Shown here one piece after another: positions 44,461 to 56,044 of a DNA stretch of 64,000 bases. Within the stretch, counting starts at the first letter, position 1, and each line of letters starts with the position of its first letter. The translations under genes and the position numbers were made by a program. Below the pieces are notes generated by a model, which saw only the letters and a program-made list of their open reading frames with translations, did not search any database and had not been told where the DNA came from. The DNA is from Artemisia argyi (Eukaryota; Streptophyta; Magnoliopsida; Asterales; Asteraceae). The stretch covers positions 96,314,871-96,378,870 of the forward strand of contig CM060695.1 of the NCBI GenBank assembly GCA_030686995.1, read 5' to 3'.

Positions 44461-45757
44461 CATGTCGAAGACAAGCAATTTTACTTCTCTATTCATTTTA
44501 GTTAATTGAGAGCAGAAGCAGACTTGTAGGTGGAAGGATATTCAATGACCACGTCAGAGATACGCATTACTACATCACAATTTCAAAAAGAGCTACAGAA
44601 GGCTTGAGGAATCAGACTCAAGTTTAAGATTCCTTTTTCACTCTCAAGATGATGGACAAACAAAACAGACTACTCGGACTTGGAAGAGATTTGAGATCAT
44701 GTATTTGAATGGGATTTTGAAGCAAACATTTATGTTTGACTGAGTTGATTTCTGTGAAAGATGGAGTAATTGATGACGTAATTCACTTTTGCTTAACCTG
44801 CTTAAGCTTCCGTTACCTTATAATAGGATCCTTTGAATGATTTATGTTCTCTATTAGTAATTCCGTTCTGTGTTTATTCTGTGTATGTTTGATGATTGTT
44901 TTGTTATGAGAATTTTGACAAATTGTGGAAGAACTGATGCTATTGACGATGTGCTTCATTTTGATGAAACTTACTAGGTCCCGTTACATTTATTATAAGT
45001 TCTGTTTCTCTGATTTTGTTCCGTCAATGACGATTGATTCGGGCCAACCCTAGGATGTAGAAGGACTGTTAGGTGGTTGATAGATTTCTTATTCATGACT
45101 TGAAATAAAGTATGATCATCATGAAGGTATACTCATATGATGCTAGTATTATGAAGCGTAGCTAACGAGATAATACTTACGTCACATGACGTACCCTCAT
45201 TGTGATCATAGGATATTTCGAGGAGTGCCTTAGAAGCTTTAGAATTTCTGTCATCTATTGAAGATTATCTACGATTAGTGAGATTTTAGGTTCATTCTAC
45301 CTATGCATTTAATCTGCCTTCATCGTTATACAACTTGATACGTTTGGATACTCGACATGCGTTTGCTGACCTCTGTGCTTCTTATAAGAATCTTAGGTTT
45401 CGTTGTAGAGCTTTCTACCATTTGATGTTTATCAACCAAGCTGTTTTCTATCAGTAAGTATTCCAAGGGTTACTATGGAGGAATACACCTATTTTTTGCT
45501 ACATGTACGTTTCACAACTGTTGAATTTGTTTCACTAAGATCTGCTATGAGTAAGATACAAGATTTTTGATTTTGAGGAACAAGATTTGTTTGTTTACGA
45601 GAATACCTTGCAACGGTTATGTTGAAGACGTGACTATGTGAGAATCTGAAGAGTTAAGCGTATTTATCACCCTCACGTCTTATGCGCTTCGATACGTTTT
45701 CATCTGATCTCTTTACTCCAATTTCGCGGACGAAATTTTCTTTTAGATGGGAAGAGT
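44461..45757 (+). other. T3 internal 3' remainder
   Basis: No recognisable domain, presumably decayed integrase and chromodomain region. Ends with purine tract AGATGGGAAGAGT (45745-45757). Confidence 0.45.
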
Positions 45758-47982
45758 TGTAAAACCCAAAATTCTCAAACATGTTAAATTCCCGAAATAC
45801 CCCTCTAATTTTGAATTTATAAAAAAGACGAATAATAATTCAAGACATTACAATATATTTTAACCTAAGTTATATGTTAATTAAATTACCTAAGACTTGA
45901 ATTAAACTACTTAAACTTACAAATTATAAATGTCCTAACCTATGTCACTTATATAAAAACGCTACCAACATGTACTCTAACTCGAATTGTGACCAAATTC
46001 ATTTTGTAACAAGATAAACTTGATAAAAGTCCAACATATCTCCAAATTATAACAAATATTTGGTCCATCAAAGCCCTCCCAAAATTACCACACGTATTCC
46101 CTTTTATCTCATCATAACATACGGTTCATTCCTATCTTTTCTCACCAAAACATACACTCCATTATACACAATTATTTCACACACAACTCTCATATTTCTC
46201 TCTCAATTGACGACTAAAGAAGGAAGGACCAAGGTGGTTTTGGTGGTGTTTCATTGGCGTAAAAAGGAAAGTGCAACAAAGGTTCCTAATCGGTTCTATC
46301 ACAAGGTTTTGGTACGGATTTTTTTGGGTGTTTTTGGGACTTTGATTCGTTTTCCTTGCTGCCACGACTTGGTATGGTTATCATCATTTTCTCACTTATT
46401 TTTTTGTTCAATTCCATCCATGTATTTAGCCTTAAACTCATTCTACGATCATGTTTAAGAATCGGCCTAATTAAACCCTAAAAAGATGATCGGTTTTATT
46501 AATATACCTAACGACCAATATAAAATACTTTATACATGTTTAGATACGCCTAATACCATAATAAATGATGCTAATGATGTGTTAAAAGATTAGAAACCCT
46601 AGAAACAAATTGAGATCGTATTAGGATTTATTATGATTTTAGAAAATTTCTGTAGTGTATTTTTCTGATTTTCTTGGGTATAAAATAAGGTTCATGATGT
46701 GTACTTTCTGTGAGTCAAATTTCATAATTTTTGGAGGTCGGGAAGATAGCCTTTTTATTTTTAGGAGTCCAAATGTCAAAACTGTGTTTAGGATGCCTGG
46801 AAATCAGTAGGAATTTTTGATTTTTCATTTTCAAACAATAAAGAGTCCAGGGCTCTCCTTTTACAGGAGTAATATCAATGTTATGAGGGACTTCCGAAAA
46901 TTTTTGTGGATTTTTCTAAAGTGCATAAATGGGTTAACCAAAGGCAAACTTTCTGTATGTATCTGCAGTTAATTTTCTGGGTAACGATGATTTTTGAAAG
47001 GGTACTAATACTTGATAATAAAATCTGAAAATTTTTTTGAAGACACTAAAATTAAATGGAAATCACAAATAATTATTTTAGAATTTTTGGAGCTTAATTG
47101 GCAGGAATGAAAAATTAGAAGATACTGGTCCAGAGTTACAATATAAACCCTAAAATGTGTTATAAGTATAACTATAAATATAAATCACTAAAAACCAATT
47201 GTAACTTAACTAATGAACTAATGAGTACTATATGAATCCTAATTCTTATAGATCGGGTGAAGAAGAAGTTATCTCATTTTCCTTGTGTTTCTTTCATCCT
47301 TTCCATTTCATTCGCTCAAGGTATGGATATTCTGACCTTATTGTTAAGGTTTCCTTTGATACTAACAACCTAGAGATTTATGAAACTTTGATATGAACCT
47401 TCACTTTGAAACTTGGACATGAACCTTCATTATGAACCTTTGTTATTTGAACCTTAGATTTGAACCTATGAACCCTTGAGGTAACTATGACGGCTCTTAT
47501 TATATATTTTGTATTTGTATCACTAGTCATGGGGGTTCCATGTCAGTATCATTGATGCACCAATGGTATGACTCTAGGGTGGTCGAGTGATGTCCCGTTC
47601 AGTCCCTTCTGTTATGTATTATGTATCCCGTCCCTTTTGTTATATATTATGAATGGCCACTATGATTATGATTTCTGCAGTGGCGTATAGATGCATCCTA
47701 GATTTGAATTGTATCTGTATCTGTATCTGTATCTATATCTGTATCTGATATGTTTGGTGACTAGTGCTGTATGCAATACTGGCCTTTCACATTTTTGGGA
47801 GCTGATCACTCCATTGGTTACTAGAGGACTCCCCTCGTATTATATTGGTTACTTAAGAGGTCTCCCGTCTATATGATTATGAAGATTGAGAATTATTTTA
47901 TGATATGAGCCAAGGGTACTTTGATTCTGTTTATGCAAGCGACTGCATAGATTCCTGTTACTTAGCCTATACATATGCTTCC
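45758..47982 (+). repeat. T3 3' LTR, truncated by T4
   Basis: Aligns with 40953 to about 43170. Stem-loops at 47528-47542 and 47547-47568; short CTGTAT repeat at 47708-47750. Confidence 0.78.
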
Positions 47983-50131
47983 TATAACGACTCGAAAGTC
48001 TGATTTAACTTTTTACGAATAATTCGAGAATCCATGATATTAAAACTATACATTACATTTGAAAATTTGAAATATAGTTATAACCGAATTTAATACGTAA
48101 AAATTTAATTACGACTACAATAAATGCTACTTGGGCGGAATTTTTGTACAACAAACACCAACCCATGTCACTTTTGTTTGGGCCTCCTAAAACCCGACCC
48201 ATGACTGGCCATTTAAGCCCATTTCTTCTCCCCTATATTTTTTTAGAACCGGTATTCCCCACACAAACAAAACAAACGACACAAACACAAAAGAAACCCT
48301 AGATAAATAAAATAGCGGTTGTTTTCTTCTTCCTGTTCCATTCAACACCCACAAGACCAGGTTTCAAGTTCTTCTTGCTTCTTTGATCCTTTGCGTATAC
48401 GTGTAAGGTTGGAGAAAGGTTGTGGTACTTGGTTTGTTTCCCTTTTGATGCTCGGTTCTCTTCCAAGTTGACACAAGGGTATCTCTTTGCGCTCCTTATC
48501 ATTTTTCTTTGATTCCTATACAATCTAGACATAAGTATATGACGTTACATGATCTTTTTGGATCAATAATATGTATGTATAAGTATAACCGATTAGTATC
48601 TCCACATGAAATCACAAAATAAATTGTCACATGAAATCATATACGAATCCACATAAAATAATGAATTATCAATCCACATCATCAATCCTATGAATATGCT
48701 TTTTAGTTTTTTTGTTGTTTTGAAGATTTGTTATGTTTTTCTCTAACTAAATAAAAGTATCACAAGAGTTATGCATTTGATCGAATTGGATAAATAATAG
48801 AAACATGTTACTTTAATTGTTTTGAATAAATAGTTGCTGACAGAAATTTGGGTCGGATTGATGGATGTATAAACTGATGATACCACATATTTTTCTTAGT
48901 TTTTTTAGTCGAAACATAAGTTCAATCAGTGTACTTTCTGGAAATATAAGATTCGTGGTCATTGGAGGTCGGGAAGTAAGCCTTTTCATTTTTACAAGAT
49001 TAAATATCAAAACTGTGTTTCGGATGTCTGGAAATCAATAGGAGTTTTTTATTTTTAGTTTCCAAACCATAAGGATTTATGAGGTCTCCTTTGATAGGGG
49101 TTAAATAGAGGTTATGTTTGACTTCTTGTAATTTTTACAGATTTTTCTGAAGTGTCAAAATGGCTTTGTTAAAGGAAAACTTTCTGTGTCTTTCTGTAGT
49201 TAATTTTCTGGGTAGGTTTGGGAAAATGATTTTTGAAAAGTTACTTGTCCTTTGAAATAAAATCTAGAAAAAATAAAAAAGGTACTTAAGACATATGGGA
49301 ACCTGAGATAATTTTGTGGAAGTTCCAAAAAATATTTATGTATGATAAGAAAATTCGGGAATGTGCAACATGTTTATGTGTTAAAAGCTGAAATTAACTA
49401 AATGAGTGAAATATGTGTTATAAACCTAATTGTCCTCAATATCATTTAACCTAACTATATTAAATCATTCTTATGACACTTAAAGATGTAATAAAGATAC
49501 TTAAATGCTTTTCGTAACCTAAATTGATATATGATATAATTAGTAAGTAAACTAAGTTATAATCATTTGTAAACCTAATTATGATGAAAACAACCCCAAT
49601 GTTACTAACTCGGGAACACTTACTAAATATGGAAACCTGTTAAATATAGAAACCTGCTAATTTTGAAAAGTTACTAAATATGGAAACTTACTATTTTTGG
49701 AAACCTGCTAATTATAGAAACTTACTAAAAGTGGAAAGTTGCCTAAAATAGACAGTTAATAAAAATGAAAAGCCGACTAAAATAAGTTTTATGTTTTAAA
49801 ACAAGTTATTAATAATAAGACGATCATTATTCGTGTAGATTCATTAAAGAAGGAGTGTTTCCTTATGCTTACGTATGTTATGATTTCGATGGCGATTGAG
49901 GTACAGATACTCTACCCTTTTTCAGTAAGGGTGCTTTCTCTCTCATGAATTGATCTTGATCTTTAATTCGTTATAAAATTCCCTAAGCCATTGCTATGTT
50001 CCCATATGCTTTGATTCATTCTTTATGATTCCTTGATATGATCTCTTTGATATACGATTCACATTCTTTTGATACTCCTCTAATTATGACTATGTTATGC
50101 TATGATTCGGATATGCTGCTATGATTATATG

Positions 50132-50820
50132 TAGGGGTGTTCAAAAAATACGAGAAACCAACGAACCGAGCCGATCCGCTCAATCCAAAATCGCAAAAAA
50201 CTGATAACCGTAAAAACCAAAACCGAGAAAATCCGAAACCAAAAAACCGCTTATCACGGTTTAGTTTCGGTTTTTACTTTTAGTTATCCGCGGTTACGCG
50301 AACCGAACCGCGTATAATATACATGTAGGTTTCCACAAACCGTTCATAAAAATGTTCAATTACTAACTATATTGTTGCACTACTTTTATCGTATAACGGA
50401 TTTTTACTTACCTAATGTGATCAATTACTAGCACCTATGGATTACATATGATTAAAGTGATCATAACCTATAAATGTCAAATAAATAGTATTAGTTATTT
50501 TATTACATTTGGTAATTTGAATGTTTTATTGCGATGGGTCAACTTTACTATGATTCTAATATCTACAATGTTATTTCATTTTACTGCAATGACATATTAC
50601 AGCTAACTTACGTTATTGGTTGTCTGATTTGATTTGATTAATTTTTTATAATGATTAACCGTAACCCGAACCGCGGGTAACCGTTCATTTCAGGTACCCG
50701 TATGTCCGGTTACCCGCCTAGTACGATTCAGTTTTGGATAGTAAAATGAACTACCCGCCCCGTGATGGATAGTTAAAATTTCTAACTGAACTGAACTGAA
50801 CCGCCCCGTGAACACCCCTA
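50132..50820. mobile_element. Non-autonomous hAT transposon
   Basis: Terminal inverted repeats TAGGGGTGTTCA / TGAACACCCCTA and perfect 8-bp target duplications ATTATATG at 50124-50131 and 50821-50828. 689 bp, no transposase. Internal subterminal ACCCGAACCGCGG-type repeats, typical for hAT ends. Confidence 0.93.
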
Positions 50821-51282
50821 ATTATATGTATGTATGTATGCTTCGTTCTCTTCTTATTCCCGAGTTTTCTAACTAGTCATGGAGGTACCATGGCCGTGTC
50901 ATCGAGACACCGATGGCATGACACTTTCTGTAGAGGTGTGATTGATCCACGGCGTCCTGACTTTGTATGATATGATTATGATTATGAGATCTCCTAGCCA
51001 TTTATGATATGTGTATACCTGTCCTGCGAGTAGGGTGCATGTATGTTTATGTATGTATGTATGTATGTATAGGGGCGTATGGATACATCCTAGCACTTAT
51101 GTTTATGTATGGTTATGATATGGTATGATATAGTTTCGGCTGGTGACTGGTGGTACGTGCCTTGTACCCTCACTCCTTTGGTACAATGGAGTCTGCAGCT
51201 CCTTGTACAACTTTTGGATATGATGGATATGCGGTGCCGAGAGGTCTCCCCTCTCCGTATCCTTTGATATGTGATTATGGAT

Positions 51283-51430
51283 TATGTATGTATGTATGTA
51301 TGTATGTATGTATGTATGTATGTATGTATGTATGTATGTATGTATATAAGTATGTATGTATGTATGTATGTATGTATGTATGTATGTATGTATGTATGTA
51401 TGTATGTATGTATGTATGTATGTATGTATG
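51283..51430 (+). repeat. (TATG)n microsatellite
   Basis: About 148 bp, with one imperfect stretch near 51343-51352. Shorter runs at 50821-50841 and 51033-51071. Reading frames through it are artefacts. Confidence 0.95.
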
Positions 51431-51891
51431 AGACCTATCCGAGTGGCTCTGGTAGGTCAGCTCATGGCTTCCTTATGTTTCTATGTGTCTATTCGAGTGA
51501 CTCTGGTAGACACGTCTTTGTTGATACGTGCTCATTAACTTTTCCTTATGATTAAGCTTATGTGATATATCTTTGATACTTCGTTTCCCTTTGACTTATG
51601 ATATTCGTTCAGTGTACGCCAATCTCTTATGCATTTGACAGATGATATTTCCTTTCAGCAGAAGCTTATGATGTCCTATTTCTTATACTGATATACGTTT
51701 CATTTATCCGTTTGCTTTGTTATATATCTGTTCACTTCTTTTATAGTTTTAGTATTTCTTTTGTACTTTTAGATTTTTCCCTTGTAACCTTTTGTTTTAA
51801 GTCTTCTGTTTGCGTTGTATGCTTTGTATGCTTTGATATGTCACCATACTGTAGCGCTCCGGACCCATGCCGGGTTGGGGTGTTACAATTA

Positions 51892-51903
51892 TGGTATCAG
51901 AGC
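51892..51903 (+). other. T4 primer binding site (tRNA-iMet)
   Basis: TGGTATCAGAGC, complementary to the 3' end of initiator tRNA-Met, four bases after the LTR. Confidence 0.9.
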
Positions 51904-52221
51904 TAAGGCTGCGACTTGTAGTACGTAAGTTATGGCCTATGAAGTTTTGGACCCTTAGATTTGCACCTTAGATGCTTATGAAATAACCTTAGAAGGATTT
52001 GCTTTAGGTTTCTCTCCTTAAGAACTTTAGTATGACCGATGAGGACTGGGTAGATTATGTTAAGACATTGGTTTTCTTGCTTCCGTATTACTTTGATTTA
52101 TGCCTGTGCTTTTAGTTCAGCCTTATAAGATCATTCGTTCCGAAGATTTAGAAGACTTATCAGGATTCGCGACACTAGTTTAGAATGCCTTGAGCCTTCT
52201 TAGGAATGCCTTATAGGTTTC
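51904..52221 (+). other. T4 internal leader
   Basis: Matches T3 43260-43430 (GACCGRTGAGGAYTGGGTAGA block). No ORF. The rest of T4 lies beyond the SIRE insertion and outside the window. Confidence 0.65.
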
Positions 52222-53147
52222 TGTTGGGTCACTGAATTCCCCAATCTTCCTCTAACTAGGATTTGAACATAAAATAACCTAAGTGTTTAATATCCGTAAA
52301 CACAAACAAGTCACTAAATGAACAGTAACTCAGTGAGTCATCTTCAGGATGCTTAGAACCCCCTATGAAGAAAGGTTCACCATTCAGTGAGGCGGAACTC
52401 AACGAATGGCATCTAAGCCAAGAAGAAGGTGATGGGTTCAGTGAGGATGACAATAACTCACTGAACCCCCAAGACTCAACTATTGAAGTACTGAAGACTG
52501 AAGACTGAAGATCTGAAGACTGAAGAATGGGCTGGACAAAGCGGGAAAGTTTGAACGTATCAACAGGTGTCCCCATCAACCTAAAGTCAAACTTTCCCTA
52601 AATGGCACTATGTTAGGATGGTGTCATCACTGTGCATCAGAAAGGCATATTGTCCTTTACTCAATATAGTCTATTGTAACAGACACAAAATATGTAAGTA
52701 TTTTGTCTCTACTAGATAGGTCATCAATTTGTCTTTATCAGTAACGTTGTAATTTACTTGTGTATAAATAGGTAGCATAAGTGAGGAGTAAAAGTTGACA
52801 AGTTTATGCAATTAATGCTTAGCATTCACAAACGACTTTTACTCCTCCAAAGAACAACACAATCCCTGAGATTGCTCAGTGAGACCTTTAGTTGTCACTC
52901 AAACATTGTTTGGGTTTAGAGAGGAGTCAATACCATACTTGTCGTTTCAATCCCAAGTGTTATTCCGCAAACACTTGGGTATAATTCTTTGATTAACTTC
53001 TAATAAGAATTAAACGTTGAAAAATATTGTGTCTCCTTTCTTTAAGTTTATCTTTATTGTTAATCTTTTATATCTGTGTTAGAAAGTCATGGAACTTGGT
53101 TAGATTAACTCTTTAGTTAACTATTAACCAAGTAAACGGGACCAACA
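52222..53147 (+). repeat. SIRE 5' LTR
   Basis: TGTTGGG...CCAACA ends, 926 bp. TATAAATA at 52763-52770. Confidence 0.9.
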
Positions 53148-53149
53148 AG

Positions 53150-53162
53150 TGGTATCAGAGCC
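53150..53162 (+). other. SIRE primer binding site (tRNA-iMet)
   Basis: TGGTATCAGAGCC, two bases after the LTR. Confidence 0.92.
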
Positions 53163-53240
53163 TCTGATTTGTAAAACTTTTTCTAAATCTGTTTTCAAAA
53201 CCAAAGAGTGCTCAAAAGTTTTTAAAATCAAGATCCCACC

Positions 53241-55426
53241 ATGGCTGACTCAGATGTTCCCCAACTTGTCGATAAAAAGGGTGGAAGTTATTAAGCTACT
53301 GCCCCTCGACTTGAAGTTGGAAAATTTAACAAGTGGAAAAAGCGTATGCTTCGCTACTTGACTGGGATGGAACCATATTACATTAAGCTTATTAATGATG
53401 GTCCATATGTCCCAACAACTTCCCAAGGTTTAGTCAAACCTGAAGCTCAGTGGACCCAAGATGAGAGGAGGGTGGTCAATCAAGACCAACGCCTGAAAAG
53501 CATAATTATATCTTGTCTTCCTGACGATATAATGGAATTAGTCATCAATTGTCCTACTGCTAAGCAGACATGGACTGACTTGGTTCACAGCTATGAGGGT
53601 CCCTCAGATACCAAGGAAAACAGGATCATGGACCTGAAACTTGAGTACAATACCTTCAGGGCCAAAGACTCTGAAAGTCTCTCAGAGACATATACCCAGT
53701 GTAAGACCCTCCTGAATGAGCTGACCAATGATGGTGTCACCCTGTCCAAGCATGAAATCAATATTGGCTTTGTCAACAGTCTCCCTAAGAAGTGGTTAAA
53801 CTTCTCTCAGGGTTTGAGAAATGCTAATCATATCCAGAACCTTGAGCTCCTCGAAATTTATGGGAAGTTTATCTATGAAGACAATCTTATCACCAGGAGA
53901 TACTCTGGTAAAGCTCAGGAGACCAAAAAGACTCTGACCTCCTCACCAATATCCACTGCTTTCTATTCAAATGGTGTTGTGTAGGATTTTCAAGATGGAT
54001 CTGATGATGAGGTTGATGAAAGAACCTATGAGGAGTATCTGAATAAAATTAAATTTCATGAAAGGGCACTCCTTGCAAACTCAAGAAGGTTTATTAAAAG
54101 AAACAAAAAATTTTCTAACTCAAAGGCAAATGACAATACTGAATGTTTTAAATGTGGTAAAAAAGGGTCATTTTGTAAAAGACTGTTTCTCAAAAACAAC
54201 CTCAGAACCATCTTACAAATTCTCAGGAAACAATTCTTCCTCAGGAACTAGCAAGTTTCAACCAAAGTTGCTTCAATCAAGTCATTTTGTTCAAAACAAA
54301 ATTGAAAAAATTCCTCAAAAGGATTTTGAAGCCAAATATAGAAAGGCCAAGAACAAACTTGCTCTTCTTGAGTCTGCCTCCTCAGTTACTCAGTCACCTC
54401 AAGCTCCTAAACTTGTTCAGGCTAAAAACAAGGGGATAGTTGCTAAAACATTTGACTGAGATGAAGTTGAAGTGTCTTCTGATGATAAAGAAGTTCACAT
54501 TAGTGCCCTGGTGGCTTTCTCTGAAGACAACAAGCTTGATGTAGGAAAGAGTCATGCAAGAAATGGAGAGTGGGTGAATATCACTATAAGAAAGGTAAAC
54601 ATTTTACTTTCTATGGATGATGATGCTGATTGGAAATCTTATTTAGATTACATTAATGTTGATCTTAAGTATGTTGAAGAGCAAAGATTAAATTTGTTTT
54701 CAAAATTTAAAAAACTGAGTTTTGAACTAAGTTAGTGTAGAGATGAGCTTCTTGCTTTAAAACAAGCTAAAATTGAAAAGGTCACATTTCAAATTCAAAA
54801 TTCTGAACTTGTAAAACAAAATCAAGCTCTTCAGGAAGAACTTAAGAAAGAAAAGGCGGTCATTTGGAAATGGACTCAGAAGAACCCCAAACTCTTTGAC
54901 ACACTAAGTCTCACACCCAGCACCAAAAAGGATGCCCTGGGTGAAGATCAACTCACTGAAGTAACTGGGGAGAGTAGCCATTCAACAGCCTTTCTTTCAG
55001 CAAACAAACTCTCTAGCAAAGAACTTGCTCCTAAGCCCAGTGATTGGATTGAAAGAGTCAATCCTGATAGTAAACTGCCAAACTTCAACACTGAAAGAAT
55101 TCTAGAGCCTGAAAGTCAGGCTATTAAGGAGTTTCTAGGAATTACAGATGAACCCAGTCATACTGAGTCCATCACTAAGTCTAAGTCAGATTCACAATCA
55201 CCACTCCCTCCACTGAAACAACTTCAGGGAGCAGCACCTAGTTCTGATCTTGCACCACCAGTCTATCAACCTCACTCTCCAAAGGAGAAAACAAATCCAG
55301 GAATAACCATCCTGAAAATACCTACCTCAGTTCCTTCTGAAACCAACCACACCTTCAGTATCCACTGAAGTAAAACCTGAAAGCACTGATTCAAAGTTTG
55401 ATTAGTTAGTTGAACTTGTCAGGAAG
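53241..55426 (+). pseudogene. SIRE gag, broken
   Basis: Begins MADSDVPQLVDKKGGSY at 53241; a TAA at codon 18 (53292) breaks it, but the same frame runs on to 53984. The capsid-like part covers VGKFNKWKKRMLRYLTGMEP to ITRRYSG. A zinc knuckle CFKCGKKGHFVKDC follows at about 54142-54184, interrupted by one extra G that shifts frame. Further stops: TAG 53982, TGA 54457, TAG about 54733, TAG near 55406. Another frame change lies near 55350. From 54745 a Lys/Gln-rich coiled-coil-like stretch (VTFQIQNSELVKQNQALQEE) is readable. Not functional here. Confidence 0.82.
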
Positions 55427-56029
55427 TTGAGTGAAAAGATTGAGTCCTCTGAAAAACACACTGACTCAAAATCTAAACAACCAGCAACTTCCTCAAGTTC
55501 TTCCAAACCAAAACCCTCATCCAGACCTTCAGTGAGATGTGAACTTTGCAATCATCCAAACCACTCCACTGATAATTGCAACAGAATCCTGTTCTGCATG
55601 ATATGCAAACAAGAAGACCACAAGACTTCTGATCACAACTCTCACACTGCTTTTCTAAAAGCACAAGGTCTTTACAAAACACAAGGCTATCAGTATGCCT
55701 CATCTTCCAAACAAAGACAAAAGGCTAAGCCTTTCTTGCCGTGTCCTCACTGTGGGTTCAATGATCATGTACCTGATGATTGCATCATGAAAAATTGTTG
55801 TAACATCTGTGGAGACCCCACACATGATGACAAGGGACATGACAAGATGATTCAAGCCAGAAGAAACACCTCTACCAGCACTTCTCAGTCAACTGAGTCT
55901 TCAACTACCATAAAATGTAAAACATGTGGAAGCTCAGTTCACTCAACTTCAGATCATGATTCTTTAGCTAAGTTCAAAGAGTCCCTGAGGACTAAGCCCA
56001 CTAGGAGGTGGGTTAACAAGAAAAACTAA
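55427..56029 (+). pseudogene. SIRE gag C-terminal region with five zinc-knuckle-like modules
   Basis: 200 codons in the same frame as the following pol, ended by TAA (56027-56029). Modules in order: CELCNHPNHSTDNC, CMICKQEDHKTSDH, CPHCGFNDHVPDDC, CNICGDPTHDDKGH, CKTCGSSVHSTSDH. All have spacing C-X2-C-X4-H-X4, ending alternately in C or H. The segment probably contacts RNA or DNA; role inferred from the motif. It belongs to the gag-pol polyprotein rather than being a separate gene, and the first Met is not a true start. Confidence 0.78.
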
Positions 56030-56044
56030 CCCAGTTTACTATTT

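Larger units (their letters stand above)
40953..47982 (+). mobile_element. T3: Tekay-like Ty3-gypsy element, pol decayed
   Basis: 5' LTR 40953 to about 43250 and 3' LTR 45758-47982 (cut by T4). Both start TGTAAAACCC and align over about 2.2 kb. The 3' LTR is preceded by ATTTCGCGGACGAAATTTTC and the tract AGATGGGAAGAGT. The internal region is only about 2.5 kb and holds pol scraps. The primer site and LTR 3' end are deleted. Confidence 0.8.
47983..51887 (+). repeat. T4 5' LTR (Tekay-like)
   Basis: Starts TATAACGACTCG (TA instead of TG) and ends GGGGTGTTACA, followed by a tRNA-iMet primer site. 3905 bp including a 697-bp hAT insertion with its duplication. The block 48886-49260 is a diverged copy of 41870-42260 in T3. 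Stem-loops at 50878-50892 and 50897-50918. Confidence 0.8.

Noticed and set aside
51150..51555. Frames with MYVC repeats
   Set aside because: Produced by the (TATG)n microsatellite.
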